Source of the DNA: Bifidobacterium breve
GTDB taxonomy: Bacteria; Actinomycetota; Acidimicrobiia; IMCC26256
Length of the DNA stretch: 12,164 nt
Assembly (NCBI GenBank): GCA_945907055.1
Contig: CAMDSG010000037.1
Coordinates: forward strand, 1-12,164
Reading direction: 5' to 3'
Shown here: one piece after another, positions 6,762-12,164 of the stretch
How the letters are laid out: the number at the start of each line of letters is the position of its first letter
Position numbering within the stretch: the first letter of the stretch is position 1
Made by a program: the position numbers and the translations under genes
The notes under the pieces: generated by a model
The model's database searches: none
What the model saw: only the letters and a program-made list of their open reading frames with translations
What the model was told of the DNA's origin: nothing

Positions 6762-8201
6762 TGGATCAATCTCAGTTTGTTGATCTACCATGTGCGCTTC
6801 ACGAGCTAATGCTCTGAGGCCTCCGGGCCCATCTATCTGCAAGAAATGAAGCGCTAAGAAGAACCCAAGCCCCGCGATCGAGACCGCTACCCACCAAGGC
6901 ATAAACCGCTCCGTAGCGAGCCAAATCCCAATCATCACCAGCGCTGCAAACAATGTCTTCGCCGTCGCCATAATTGGGAGTGGCCTTACGCCGTTCACGC
7001 GCAGCGCACCTATCCCCAATGCGACGCATACAACTGACTCAGTGACGATCGTTGCCCAACCGGACCCGTTGAACGAGTAACGCGGAATCAAAATTAGGTT
7101 TAAGCCAATATTTATAACTACACCGATCAGCATCACAAGTGGGTAAAGCAGCCTCTTCCCAACAGCAATAAGAATGATCAGCGAAAGCAGCGTAAAGAAA
7201 TGGAGCGTCTGCCCAATGACAAGAAGCCGCGCTGCATAAGTCGATGAGGAGTATCGATCCGTGTAGAGGAGCGGCACTAAGTGGTCTGCCACCAAGAAGA
7301 AGCCGACCCCTGCCCCTACCGCAGCAACGATCAAGAGCAGGTATGCCTGCCGAACAGTCTTGTGGAACGCCCCAAGATTCCCCTTGGCCCAGTGCCCAAT
7401 GAGCAGTGCCGCTGCCGGAGCAATTACTGCCCCCGGCACAGCCCCTAGAAGATCCGAGAACTTGTAGGCGACGCTGTAGGACCCGACAGCACGAAAGGTA
7501 CCGAGGATAGAGAGCATGACAATATCAATGCGGAAGTAAATGGTGTCGAGCGCAGAACCGAGTGCAAGCGGCGCGGCCTCACGAAGCCAAAGTCCCCAGC
7601 GGTGAAGATCTATCCTCACGCCTAGGGTCGCAACATTTCGGCTAGCGAAGAGCAAAAGCACTACGAATACAAGGCTATTAAGTACGGTTGCAGACGCAAA
7701 GGCAATCGGCGACCCTAACCCGCCAAAGACAATCGCAACGGTTAGCGCTAGCTGTACAACCTGCCCAGCGAAGAGAGCAATCGCCACGCTTCGCATCCAG
7801 AGGCGAGCAGTAAATAGGAGCGCTATCCCCCAACCGGCGGAGAGAATTACGAGATTAAGGCCAGCGACAGCGGTCACTTCAACCACGTTGGAGGGGTAGG
7901 ACCCGATGGTGACCCATGCCATCGCAATTGCATATGCGCATAGGCCGATGGCTGTGCGGAGCCCTATATACGCCCCGACTATCTCCCCGACGTTCTCATC
8001 TGCCTCTATCACTTCCGATACCACAACTCGCCCTAAGCGGAAGTCAGAGATAAGGCCCACGATCCCAAGGAGCCCTAAGACAAAAGAAAGTTGGCCCCAT
8101 GCTCGCTCAGTGAGGTGCTGGACAATGAGTACTGTTCCGAGCCACCCAAGAACAGCGACGCCGTACCTGCCTGCAATTAATGAGCCTGCTCCGTTAAGCA
8201 A
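6735..8201 (-). CDS. Polysaccharide flippase (Wzx-like, MOP superfamily)
   Basis: 488 residues with about 14 hydrophobic segments, the normal count for Wzx/MATE-type lipid-linked oligosaccharide flippases. The first helix (GRYGVAVLGWLGTVLIVQHL) followed by WGQLSFVLGLLGIVGLISDFRLG is typical. A central DIVMLSILGTFRAVGSYSVAYKF segment, with its GxYSVAYK, is a recognisable flippase signature. It would move undecaprenyl-linked repeat units across the membrane. The C-terminus is a short soluble tail ending QLDPGRS, created by a tandem duplication. Start: TTG at 8201 is the only conventional start in frame and has no Shine-Dalgarno. An in-frame ATC at 8246 has GGGAGGG in front and would add 15 residues including RAAR, placing positive charges before TM1. 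The gene lies just downstream of the secreted hydrolase, probably in one operon. Confidence 0.88.
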   Translation of the reverse strand: MLNGAGSLIAGRYGVAVLGWLGTVLIVQHLTERAWGQLSFVLGLLGIVGLISDFRLGRVVVSEVIEADENVGEIVGAYIGLRTAIGLCAYAIAMAWVTIGSYPSNVVEVTAVAGLNLVILSAGWGIALLFTARLWMRSVAIALFAGQVVQLALTVAIVFGGLGSPIAFASATVLNSLVFVVLLLFASRNVATLGVRIDLHRWGLWLREAAPLALGSALDTIYFRIDIVMLSILGTFRAVGSYSVAYKFSDLLGAVPGAVIAPAAALLIGHWAKGNLGAFHKTVRQAYLLLIVAAVGAGVGFFLVADHLVPLLYTDRYSSSTYAARLLVIGQTLHFFTLLSLIILIAVGKRLLYPLVMLIGVVINIGLNLILIPRYSFNGSGWATIVTESVVCVALGIGALRVNGVRPLPIMATAKTLFAALVMIGIWLATERFMPWWVAVSIAGLGFFLALHFLQIDGPGGLRALAREAHMVDQQTEIDPSQLDPGRS

Positions 8202-8250
8202 GGTCCGAGCTGCTCGGGGCTGGCTCGCCGGTGTTGATGCTGCGATCTTG

Positions 8251-8257
8251 CCCTCCC
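8251..8257 (-). promoter_or_regulatory. Strong Shine-Dalgarno before ATC 8246
   Basis: On the minus strand GGGAGGG is followed by CAAG and then ATC in the flippase frame. The spacing is ideal. It lies 36 bases after the hydrolase stop, where the start of a downstream operon gene is expected. No ATG or GTG occurs at this place. Confidence 0.45.
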
Positions 8258-8267
8258 TTGAACGCCG

Positions 8268-8283
8268 TCAGCCTTGAGGCTGA
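8268..8283 (-). other. Small hairpin between hydrolase and flippase genes
   Basis: TCAGCC (8268-8273) and GGCTGA (8278-8283) form a perfect six-base stem with a four-base loop, just after the hydrolase stop. There is no U-tract, so it is not a convincing terminator. It may instead protect an upstream transcript or tune read-through into the flippase gene. Confidence 0.35.
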
Positions 8284-8286
8284 ATC

Positions 8287-10767
8287 CTAAATACCCCGAC
8301 AGCCTAAGAGCGAGTGAACACCCTCATACTGATTGATTGCATAAACACATACAGTGTGTGTACCCAAATCAGTTGCCACATCGATACTAAATCCATGCTC
8401 CTTCCCATGAGCAGGGAAGATTGGTGCTAGGTCGGGGCGACTTAATCCAGCTATCTCAACCGTGGCCACCCCGTCTACATAGACATGAATGGTTAACGCC
8501 GACGCGGTATCAGGATCAATCGCCCATCCATTCACGCTGAGTCCAGAGGGCGTGCGTGTAATTGCATCAAGAGATCCAATAGGCGTGTGGAGAATGTTAA
8601 CAACGCGACAACCCAACAGGGTCTGCGCTCCAGGACCGGCGTTGATGCCCCAGGCGCATATGCGTGTTGGGCCCTCTAATGGAGTCTCAACTACTTGATC
8701 AAAGCCGTGGTTATTGCCGTATGCGGGGAAGACGTTGCCGACATCCTGGCGGCGAGTATCAGCAGTCGTGGCTACTCCATCAGAATCAACATATATATGA
8801 ACGAAAATAGGATCGACAGTCTCCGGGTCAATAGCCCATCCACCGACACGTACCCCACCGGGCACGCGAACGACTGTGTCGAGTGACCCAACAGGCGAGG
8901 TTTTAATAAACACATCGCGGCACCCAAGTGGCGTCGTGGTGCCTCGACCAGCAGCGTTCAATGCATAGAGGCAGAAATTATGGAGTCCTGGCGGCGCGGT
9001 GAAAGAAGCAGAGAAGCCGTGATTATCTCCATATGCAGGGAAGATTGACCCCAAATCTGCACGCCTCTGATCAGAGTTTGTTGCTCCAACGAACGTATTT
9101 CCATCCATCCAAATGTGCACTGCGGGGGAAGCAGTCGAGTCGCCATCGATACTCCAGCCGGTGACGTTAAGTCCACCGACACCACTCGTGGCAGTCTCAA
9201 CAAACCCAAATGGCGACGAGGTGACCCAGACGTCTCTGCATGAAAGCATTGTGTTAGTTCCGTCGCCAACCCCAACTGCAAGTGCACAGACGTTGTGCAC
9301 TCCCTCAGGAATAGCGACCGTCGTATCAAAACCATGGTTCGGGCCGTAGGCCGGGAAGGCTGCATCTAAAGGCAGGCGCGCGTCATCCGCCGTCACTCTC
9401 CCTAAGAGTTGGAAACCCTCCATCCAGATCAAAACATCAATTGCCCCGGCACGATCAGGATCGATCGTCCACCCCTGAACGCGAATACCTGACGGAGTCA
9501 CCGAGAGCTTATCTACCCAACCGATCGGGTTACTACCCGCAATTCTCTCCCCGCCGCTAGGGGCAGGGATTGTTGTTGTAGTCGTTGAAGGCGGCGTTGT
9601 CGTAGTTGTAGTTGTCGTAGTAGTGGTGGTGGTGGTGGTCGTAGTAGTTGTCGTCACAGATCCGCCGTTGGCTACTGCTTGGTAGGCCGCGTATGAGGGC
9701 TTCTGACTGAAGTCTCTTCGCAACAACCCAAAGTTGTCGTCATAGAAGCCGGCGTTTGAGCCAGAGTCGCGATGCTGGTGCCAGAATAATGGACCGGTAA
9801 ACGCTCCATAAGTTGTGCTCCAGCCACGGTAATAGTCAGATACAAACTGCGCTTGCTGAGCCTCGGAGACCGATCGCCCCGCGTGTGTGCCGGTAGGTGC
9901 ACCTGCCTCGGTACCCCAAATCTTCTTAGTGCTGTCAGAGTTGTTGGTCATGATCTGGTGCAGCGAAGCAGTCTGAGTAAACGCATTCCACGATTGACCA
10001 CCTAGCGGGTTATATGGATACGAGTAAGGGTGATGCCCAACGGCATCGAAGTAGCCGCGAGCTCCCCGGGCATATAGCCCTGAGAGGAACGTCGTCGGTG
10101 CAATCTCTGTGCCATCAGCAGCATCAGGCGCAGGCGAGAGCCCACCGGTTACAACTGTCGCGCCAGGGTCGGCAGCTTTGATGGCTGGGTAAGCAGCAAT
10201 TAACAGCGCGCTATAACGATCAACGCTTGGCTTGGGCTGAGCGAAGGGTCCATGGTTTGGTTCGTTCCATATCTCCCAGGCTGTGACACTCCCGCGAAGC
10301 GTGGCGTTTGAGGAGCGTGCTCCGTAGCGCTCCGCTGCAGCTCGTACAAAGTTGCCATAGGCGCTTACATCAGTAGGGATGCACTTGTTGCTTCCGGCAG
10401 GGCAGTCAGACGGGCGAGCCCACGGAGGCGAGTAACCGAGTTGCCCCAAGACCTTGAGCCCTCGTGCCTGTGCACCAGCGACAATACGATCCGTCGATCG
10501 ATCCCAGCGCCAGGTTGTTGGTGACTCGTATTGAATTGAGTTCCAATCAAAGTCAACGCGGATCCATGATGCTCCTGTTGCAGCGATTGCATCCATGTCC
10601 CGATTGAAATCAGCGTTCGACTCCCAGAGAATCCCCGACCCGCTCGCAATTCCCATGACAGGTGCGAGCCCTGCGGCCGTAGCACTAGGGGCGTTAGATG
10701 TCACTAGCCCTGCTGCTGCAAGTGCTGTTACAGAGAGTGCAGCAATTAGTCGCCGCGCTCTGCTCAT
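8287..10767 (-). CDS. Secreted clan-A glycoside hydrolase (GH39/GH5-like) with four C-terminal repeat modules
   Basis: 826 residues. A Sec signal peptide covers about residues 1-33 (RARR, hydrophobic core, SATA-A). A TIM-barrel hydrolase spans about 36-368: GASWIRVDFDWNSIQ, the acid/base in WEIWNEPNH (E169), DAVGHHPYSYP, and the nucleophile in IWGTEAGAPT (E287). Both catalytic glutamates are present. A linker of 20 threonines (372-391), PPS and five more threonines follows. Four ~104-residue modules (from about 412, 517, 621 and 725) share GWxID, an FPAYG/FPAHG..HGF motif (His 478, 583, 687, 791) and a closing cysteine pair; the protein ends at the last GCRGI. It would act outside the cell on the polymer made by this locus, much as PslG acts on Psl. 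The substrate is inferred from context only. Start ATG 10767 has a Shine-Dalgarno (GAAGGT); a GTG ten codons earlier is unlikely. Confidence 0.88.
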   Translation of the reverse strand: MSRARRLIAALSVTALAAAGLVTSNAPSATAAGLAPVMGIASGSGILWESNADFNRDMDAIAATGASWIRVDFDWNSIQYESPTTWRWDRSTDRIVAGAQARGLKVLGQLGYSPPWARPSDCPAGSNKCIPTDVSAYGNFVRAAAERYGARSSNATLRGSVTAWEIWNEPNHGPFAQPKPSVDRYSALLIAAYPAIKAADPGATVVTGGLSPAPDAADGTEIAPTTFLSGLYARGARGYFDAVGHHPYSYPYNPLGGQSWNAFTQTASLHQIMTNNSDSTKKIWGTEAGAPTGTHAGRSVSEAQQAQFVSDYYRGWSTTYGAFTGPLFWHQHRDSGSNAGFYDDNFGLLRRDFSQKPSYAAYQAVANGGSVTTTTTTTTTTTTTTTTTTTTPPSTTTTTIPAPSGGERIAGSNPIGWVDKLSVTPSGIRVQGWTIDPDRAGAIDVLIWMEGFQLLGRVTADDARLPLDAAFPAYGPNHGFDTTVAIPEGVHNVCALAVGVGDGTNTMLSCRDVWVTSSPFGFVETATSGVGGLNVTGWSIDGDSTASPAVHIWMDGNTFVGATNSDQRRADLGSIFPAYGDNHGFSASFTAPPGLHNFCLYALNAAGRGTTTPLGCRDVFIKTSPVGSLDTVVRVPGGVRVGGWAIDPETVDPIFVHIYVDSDGVATTADTRRQDVGNVFPAYGNNHGFDQVVETPLEGPTRICAWGINAGPGAQTLLGCRVVNILHTPIGSLDAITRTPSGLSVNGWAIDPDTASALTIHVYVDGVATVEIAGLSRPDLAPIFPAHGKEHGFSIDVATDLGTHTVCVYAINQYEGVHSLLGCRGI
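8290..9534 (-). repeat. Four ~104-residue protein modules encoded in tandem
   Basis: The modules are spaced 105, 104 and 104 residues apart, measured from the conserved HGF histidines. Each reads: GxxD then a turn, GWxID (Asp-rich), VxIxxDG, RxDxxxxFPAxGxxHGF, a VC/FC/IC strand, and an SCR/GCR end. The cysteines are 15-16 residues apart in every unit. Similar modules occur in other actinobacterial exported hydrolases. I do not know an established family name for them. Confidence 0.85.
9571..9654 (-). repeat. Poly-threonine linker tract
   Basis: Twenty ACN codons in a row (9595-9654), then CCG CCT TCA, then five more ACN codons (9571-9585). All four threonine codons are mixed, with five consecutive ACC in the centre (9625-9639). 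The product is an extended, probably O-glycosylated linker between the hydrolase and the repeat modules. Confidence 0.95.
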
Positions 10768-10918
10768 ATTCTGGAGACCTTCAAGCCTGTTAATCACGTA
10801 GGGCTTCTCGGCTCAAACGGAGTAGGCCTTTAGGCTTGGTTCGTGTATTTAAAGGTGGAGAGCTATGAAGCCCCAGCAGTGATCGCCATTCAGGTCGATC
10901 CCTCTCGCCGAGTACCTA
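10768..10918. other. Upstream region of the hydrolase gene
   Basis: Non-coding by my reading. It must hold the hydrolase promoter, because a terminator closes the upstream gene at 10919. I see AT-rich TTTAAATA on the minus strand around 10848-10855 but no confident -35/-10 pair. The Shine-Dalgarno GAAGGT lies at 10777-10782, nine bases before ATG 10767. I recognise no riboswitch class. Confidence 0.5.
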
Positions 10919-10950
10919 GAAAAGAAAAGGCCCCGCATCGCTGCAGGGCC
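10919..10950 (-). terminator. Intrinsic terminator after the sugar-phosphate transferase gene
   Basis: On the minus strand GGCCCTGCA (10942-10950) pairs with TGCGGGGCC (10929-10937) over nine positions, one of them G-U. The loop is GCGA, a GNRA tetraloop. TTTTCTTTTC follows directly. All elements of a rho-independent terminator are present. Confidence 0.9.
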
Positions 10951-10956
10951 GAGGCT

Positions 10957-11003
10957 AGTTCTATCGAGACTGGTTCTATCGAGAAATGCGTCTACCGAGA
11001 CGC
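10957..11003 (-). repeat. Three tandem mini stem-loops
   Basis: In the minus-strand transcript the decamer TCTCG(G/A)TAGA occurs three times, about 15 bases apart. Each copy can fold. The first is GCGTCT-CGGT-AGACGC (10988-11003, perfect six-base stem). The second is TTCT-CGAT-AGAA (10974-10985). The third is AGTCT-CGAT-AGAACT with one bulge (10957-10971). They lie between the transferase stop codon and its terminator. Confidence 0.8.
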
Positions 11004-11024
11004 AAGAAGTCGAGGCTTACTTTG

Positions 11025-11747
11025 CTACTCCCCGCGAGCGCAGATCAGTGCGAAAGGCGTAGCAAGGAGTATCCGGAGATCGGTCAAGAATCCAACTGAG
11101 TCGCAGTAGCTCAAATCAACATCGACGCGCTCATGCATAGCCTCGCCTTTGCCGCGCTCACTGACCTGCCAAAGGCCTGTGAGCCCAGGGCGCACGTCAT
11201 GGCGCAGGTGCTGCCATGGCTGATATTTCTCTACGACGATTGGGAGCTCTGGGCGTGGGCCGATGATGCTCATATCGCCTCGCAGAACATTGACGAATTG
11301 GGGCAACTCATCGATCGCAGTAGCGCGAAGCAACTTTCCGAGTCGCGTGTGGCGTGGATCAGATGTTGACTTATGGGTCTTGCGCCTGTCGCTATCCACG
11401 ACAACACGCTCTTGCCTGCGGTCGGCCTTCATTGTCCTGAACTTCAATACGGTGAAAGGAACCCCACCTTTTCCGATGCGTTCCTGGCGAAAGAGGATGC
11501 CCTTTCCGAGCGTTAAACGCAGCGCGATTGAGGTGAAGAGGAAGATTGGAGAGAGAACCACCAGAATGACTGCTGCGAAAAACCGGTCGCAAGTCGGCTT
11601 AACAAAACGCAGATAGAGACCGTCCTGCACCCCAACTTCCGCGACCTCACGAGCAAGGACTAGATGCCGAGAGGAGATCGGCGCAGCATCAGCAGCGGTA
11701 TGAATCATGCTGCCTGATCGTCGTGAGGATGCCTCTACTTGAGCCAT
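11025..11747 (-). CDS. Undecaprenyl-phosphate sugar-1-phosphate transferase (short, monotopic PGT)
   Basis: 240 residues. After a soluble N-terminal tail of about 50 residues comes a single hydrophobic segment (FFAAVILVVLSPIFLFTSIAL). The catalytic domain follows with RQERIGKGGVPFTVLKFRTM, SDPRHTRLGKLLR, the catalytic Asp-Glu pair in AIDELPQF (D146, E147), GDMSIIGPRPELP, and RPGLTGLWQVSERG. These are the hallmarks of the bacterial sugar transferase family, which loads a sugar-1-phosphate onto undecaprenyl phosphate and begins repeat-unit assembly at the inner membrane face. It lacks the four-helix N-terminal part of long WbaP/WcaJ-type enzymes, so it is the small form. ATG 11747 has only a weak AGAG ahead of it. 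It lies 37 bases after the LPXTG gene and is closed by a strong terminator. Which sugar it uses is unknown. Confidence 0.93.
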   Translation of the reverse strand: MAQVEASSRRSGSMIHTAADAAPISSRHLVLAREVAEVGVQDGLYLRFVKPTCDRFFAAVILVVLSPIFLFTSIALRLTLGKGILFRQERIGKGGVPFTVLKFRTMKADRRQERVVVDSDRRKTHKSTSDPRHTRLGKLLRATAIDELPQFVNVLRGDMSIIGPRPELPIVVEKYQPWQHLRHDVRPGLTGLWQVSERGKGEAMHERVDVDLSYCDSVGFLTDLRILLATPFALICARGE

Positions 11748-11784
11748 AATTTTATTCTCTACTAATTAGCTTCGGTAATGAGAA

Positions 11785-12114
11785 CTAGGCGTTGCGGTTC
11801 CGACGAGAGAGTCGAACCATCGCTCCACCACCGAGTGCAGCTGCTCCACCAAGGGCTAGGAGCCCTACAAGATCGCCACCAGTAACCGGGAGACCATTTG
11901 AGTCAACAGCGACTGTCTTGACCCGAGTTACCTCTTCGCCAAGAACATCAGTGGGGATAGTCGTGGTGGTGGTATCGACACAACCCTCCATTACCGCGAG
12001 GCAAGATGGGTCAGGCGGGTAAGCAGCATGGGCAGGGATGGCACCCAGCATGCTTGCGGAGATACCAGCACTCGCTACTAATGCGGAGAAGCCAATCGCT
12101 CTAATTCGATTCAT
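11785..12114 (-). CDS. Small exported protein with LPXTG-type sorting signal
   Basis: 109 residues. A signal peptide covers about 1-30 (MNRIR, hydrophobic core, AHA-AYPP). It is followed by a short stretch with two cysteines (C38, C45) that may form a disulfide, a Thr5-Ile-Pro linker (48-54), and about 20 residues of spacer. LPVTG lies at 75-79, then a hydrophobic segment and the basic tail RLSRRNRNA. This is a complete sortase substrate layout, but the exposed part would be only about 45 residues. I do not recognise the mature sequence. Anchoring to the cell wall by a sortase encoded elsewhere is expected. The start is supported by AGAGGA seven bases before ATG. It lies directly upstream of the sugar-phosphate transferase gene and is probably co-transcribed, which suggests a link to surface-polymer assembly or attachment, but that is inference. 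Confidence 0.83.
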   Translation of the reverse strand: MNRIRAIGFSALVASAGISASMLGAIPAHAAYPPDPSCLAVMEGCVDTTTTTIPTDVLGEEVTRVKTVAVDSNGLPVTGGDLVGLLALGGAAALGGGAMVRLSRRNRNA

Positions 12115-12121
12115 GAAGTGT

Positions 12122-12127
12122 TCCTCT
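12122..12127 (-). promoter_or_regulatory. Ribosome binding site of the LPXTG gene
   Basis: AGAGGA on the minus strand, seven bases before ATG 12114. It is one of the best Shine-Dalgarno matches in the window and fixes this start. Part of the palindrome next to it (CTCAATTGAG, 12126-12135) overlaps it. Confidence 0.75.
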
Positions 12128-12158
12128 CAATTGAGCGCCAATGAGGGGGCCAGGCGCT
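12126..12158 (-). promoter_or_regulatory. Structured 5' leader of the LPXTG gene
   Basis: AGCGCC (12153-12158) and GGCGCT (12134-12139) form a perfect six-base stem. Its loop contains CCCCCTC, which could alternatively pair with the GAGAGG of the Shine-Dalgarno. The perfect palindrome CTCAATTGAG (12126-12135) sits between. A translation-controlling switch is possible but unproven, and the leader may extend past the window. Confidence 0.35.
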
Positions 12159-12164
12159 AGGACT

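Noticed and set aside
10768..10918. Riboswitch in the hydrolase leader
   Set aside because: I looked for ydaO (c-di-AMP), GEMM (c-di-GMP), cobalamin and TPP hallmarks and found none. GCCTAAAGGC gives only a trivial hairpin.
10957..11003. CRISPR-like array
   Set aside because: The repeats are about 10-12 bases with 3-5 base gaps, no unique spacers of CRISPR size, and no cas genes.
10843..11109. Plus-strand open frame of 88 codons
   Set aside because: It crosses a strong minus-strand terminator, the stem-loop array and the 3' end of the transferase gene. The translation is basic with no recognisable features.

Overview
The window looks like a chromosomal surface-polysaccharide (exopolysaccharide or capsule) locus of an actinomycete of moderate GC content. 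Two exported proteins carry runs of threonine followed by isoleucine-proline, and one of them also has an LPVTG cell-wall sorting signal. This style of Thr-rich linker is common in Acidimicrobiia. That placement is an inference from protein style; no rRNA or other marker gene is present to confirm it.

Layout, left to right. At the left edge (1-101, minus) is the first third of a gene for ribose-5-phosphate isomerase B, cut by the window end. A GT4 glycosyltransferase follows (198-1388, minus), divergent from a second one (1418 or 1454 to 2548, plus). The second converges on a third GT4 glycosyltransferase (2561-3682, minus), which overlaps the end of an O-antigen ligase/polymerase-type membrane protein (3661-5169, minus). 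A Wzz/BY-kinase chain-length regulator (5228-6655, plus) lies divergent to that. It converges on a 14-helix flippase (6735-8201, minus), which is preceded by a secreted clan-A glycoside hydrolase with four C-terminal repeat modules (8287-10767, minus). At the right end a 109-residue LPXTG protein (11785-12114, minus) is followed by a short polyprenyl-phosphate sugar-1-phosphate transferase (11025-11747, minus). A clear intrinsic terminator follows that (10919-10950).

How they fit together. The sugar-phosphate transferase would start the repeat unit on undecaprenyl phosphate. The three GT4 enzymes would extend it, the flippase would export it, and the Wzy/ligase-family protein would polymerise or transfer it. 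The Wzz/BY-kinase would control chain length, and the secreted hydrolase would trim or release the polymer, as PslG does in the Psl system. This is a nearly complete Wzx/Wzy-type set, but the sugar and linkage cannot be read from sequence. No stretch over 300 bases lacks a gene; the longest non-coding interval is 10768-11024.

Unusual points. The hydrolase has a pure poly-Thr linker and four ~104-residue modules, each with a conserved cysteine pair. Three tandem mini-hairpins precede the terminator behind the sugar-phosphate transferase gene. Short tandem duplications occur at three places. Two genes have a good Shine-Dalgarno sequence placed in front of an ATC codon rather than a standard start. 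A tiny LPXTG protein is encoded next to the initiating transferase.
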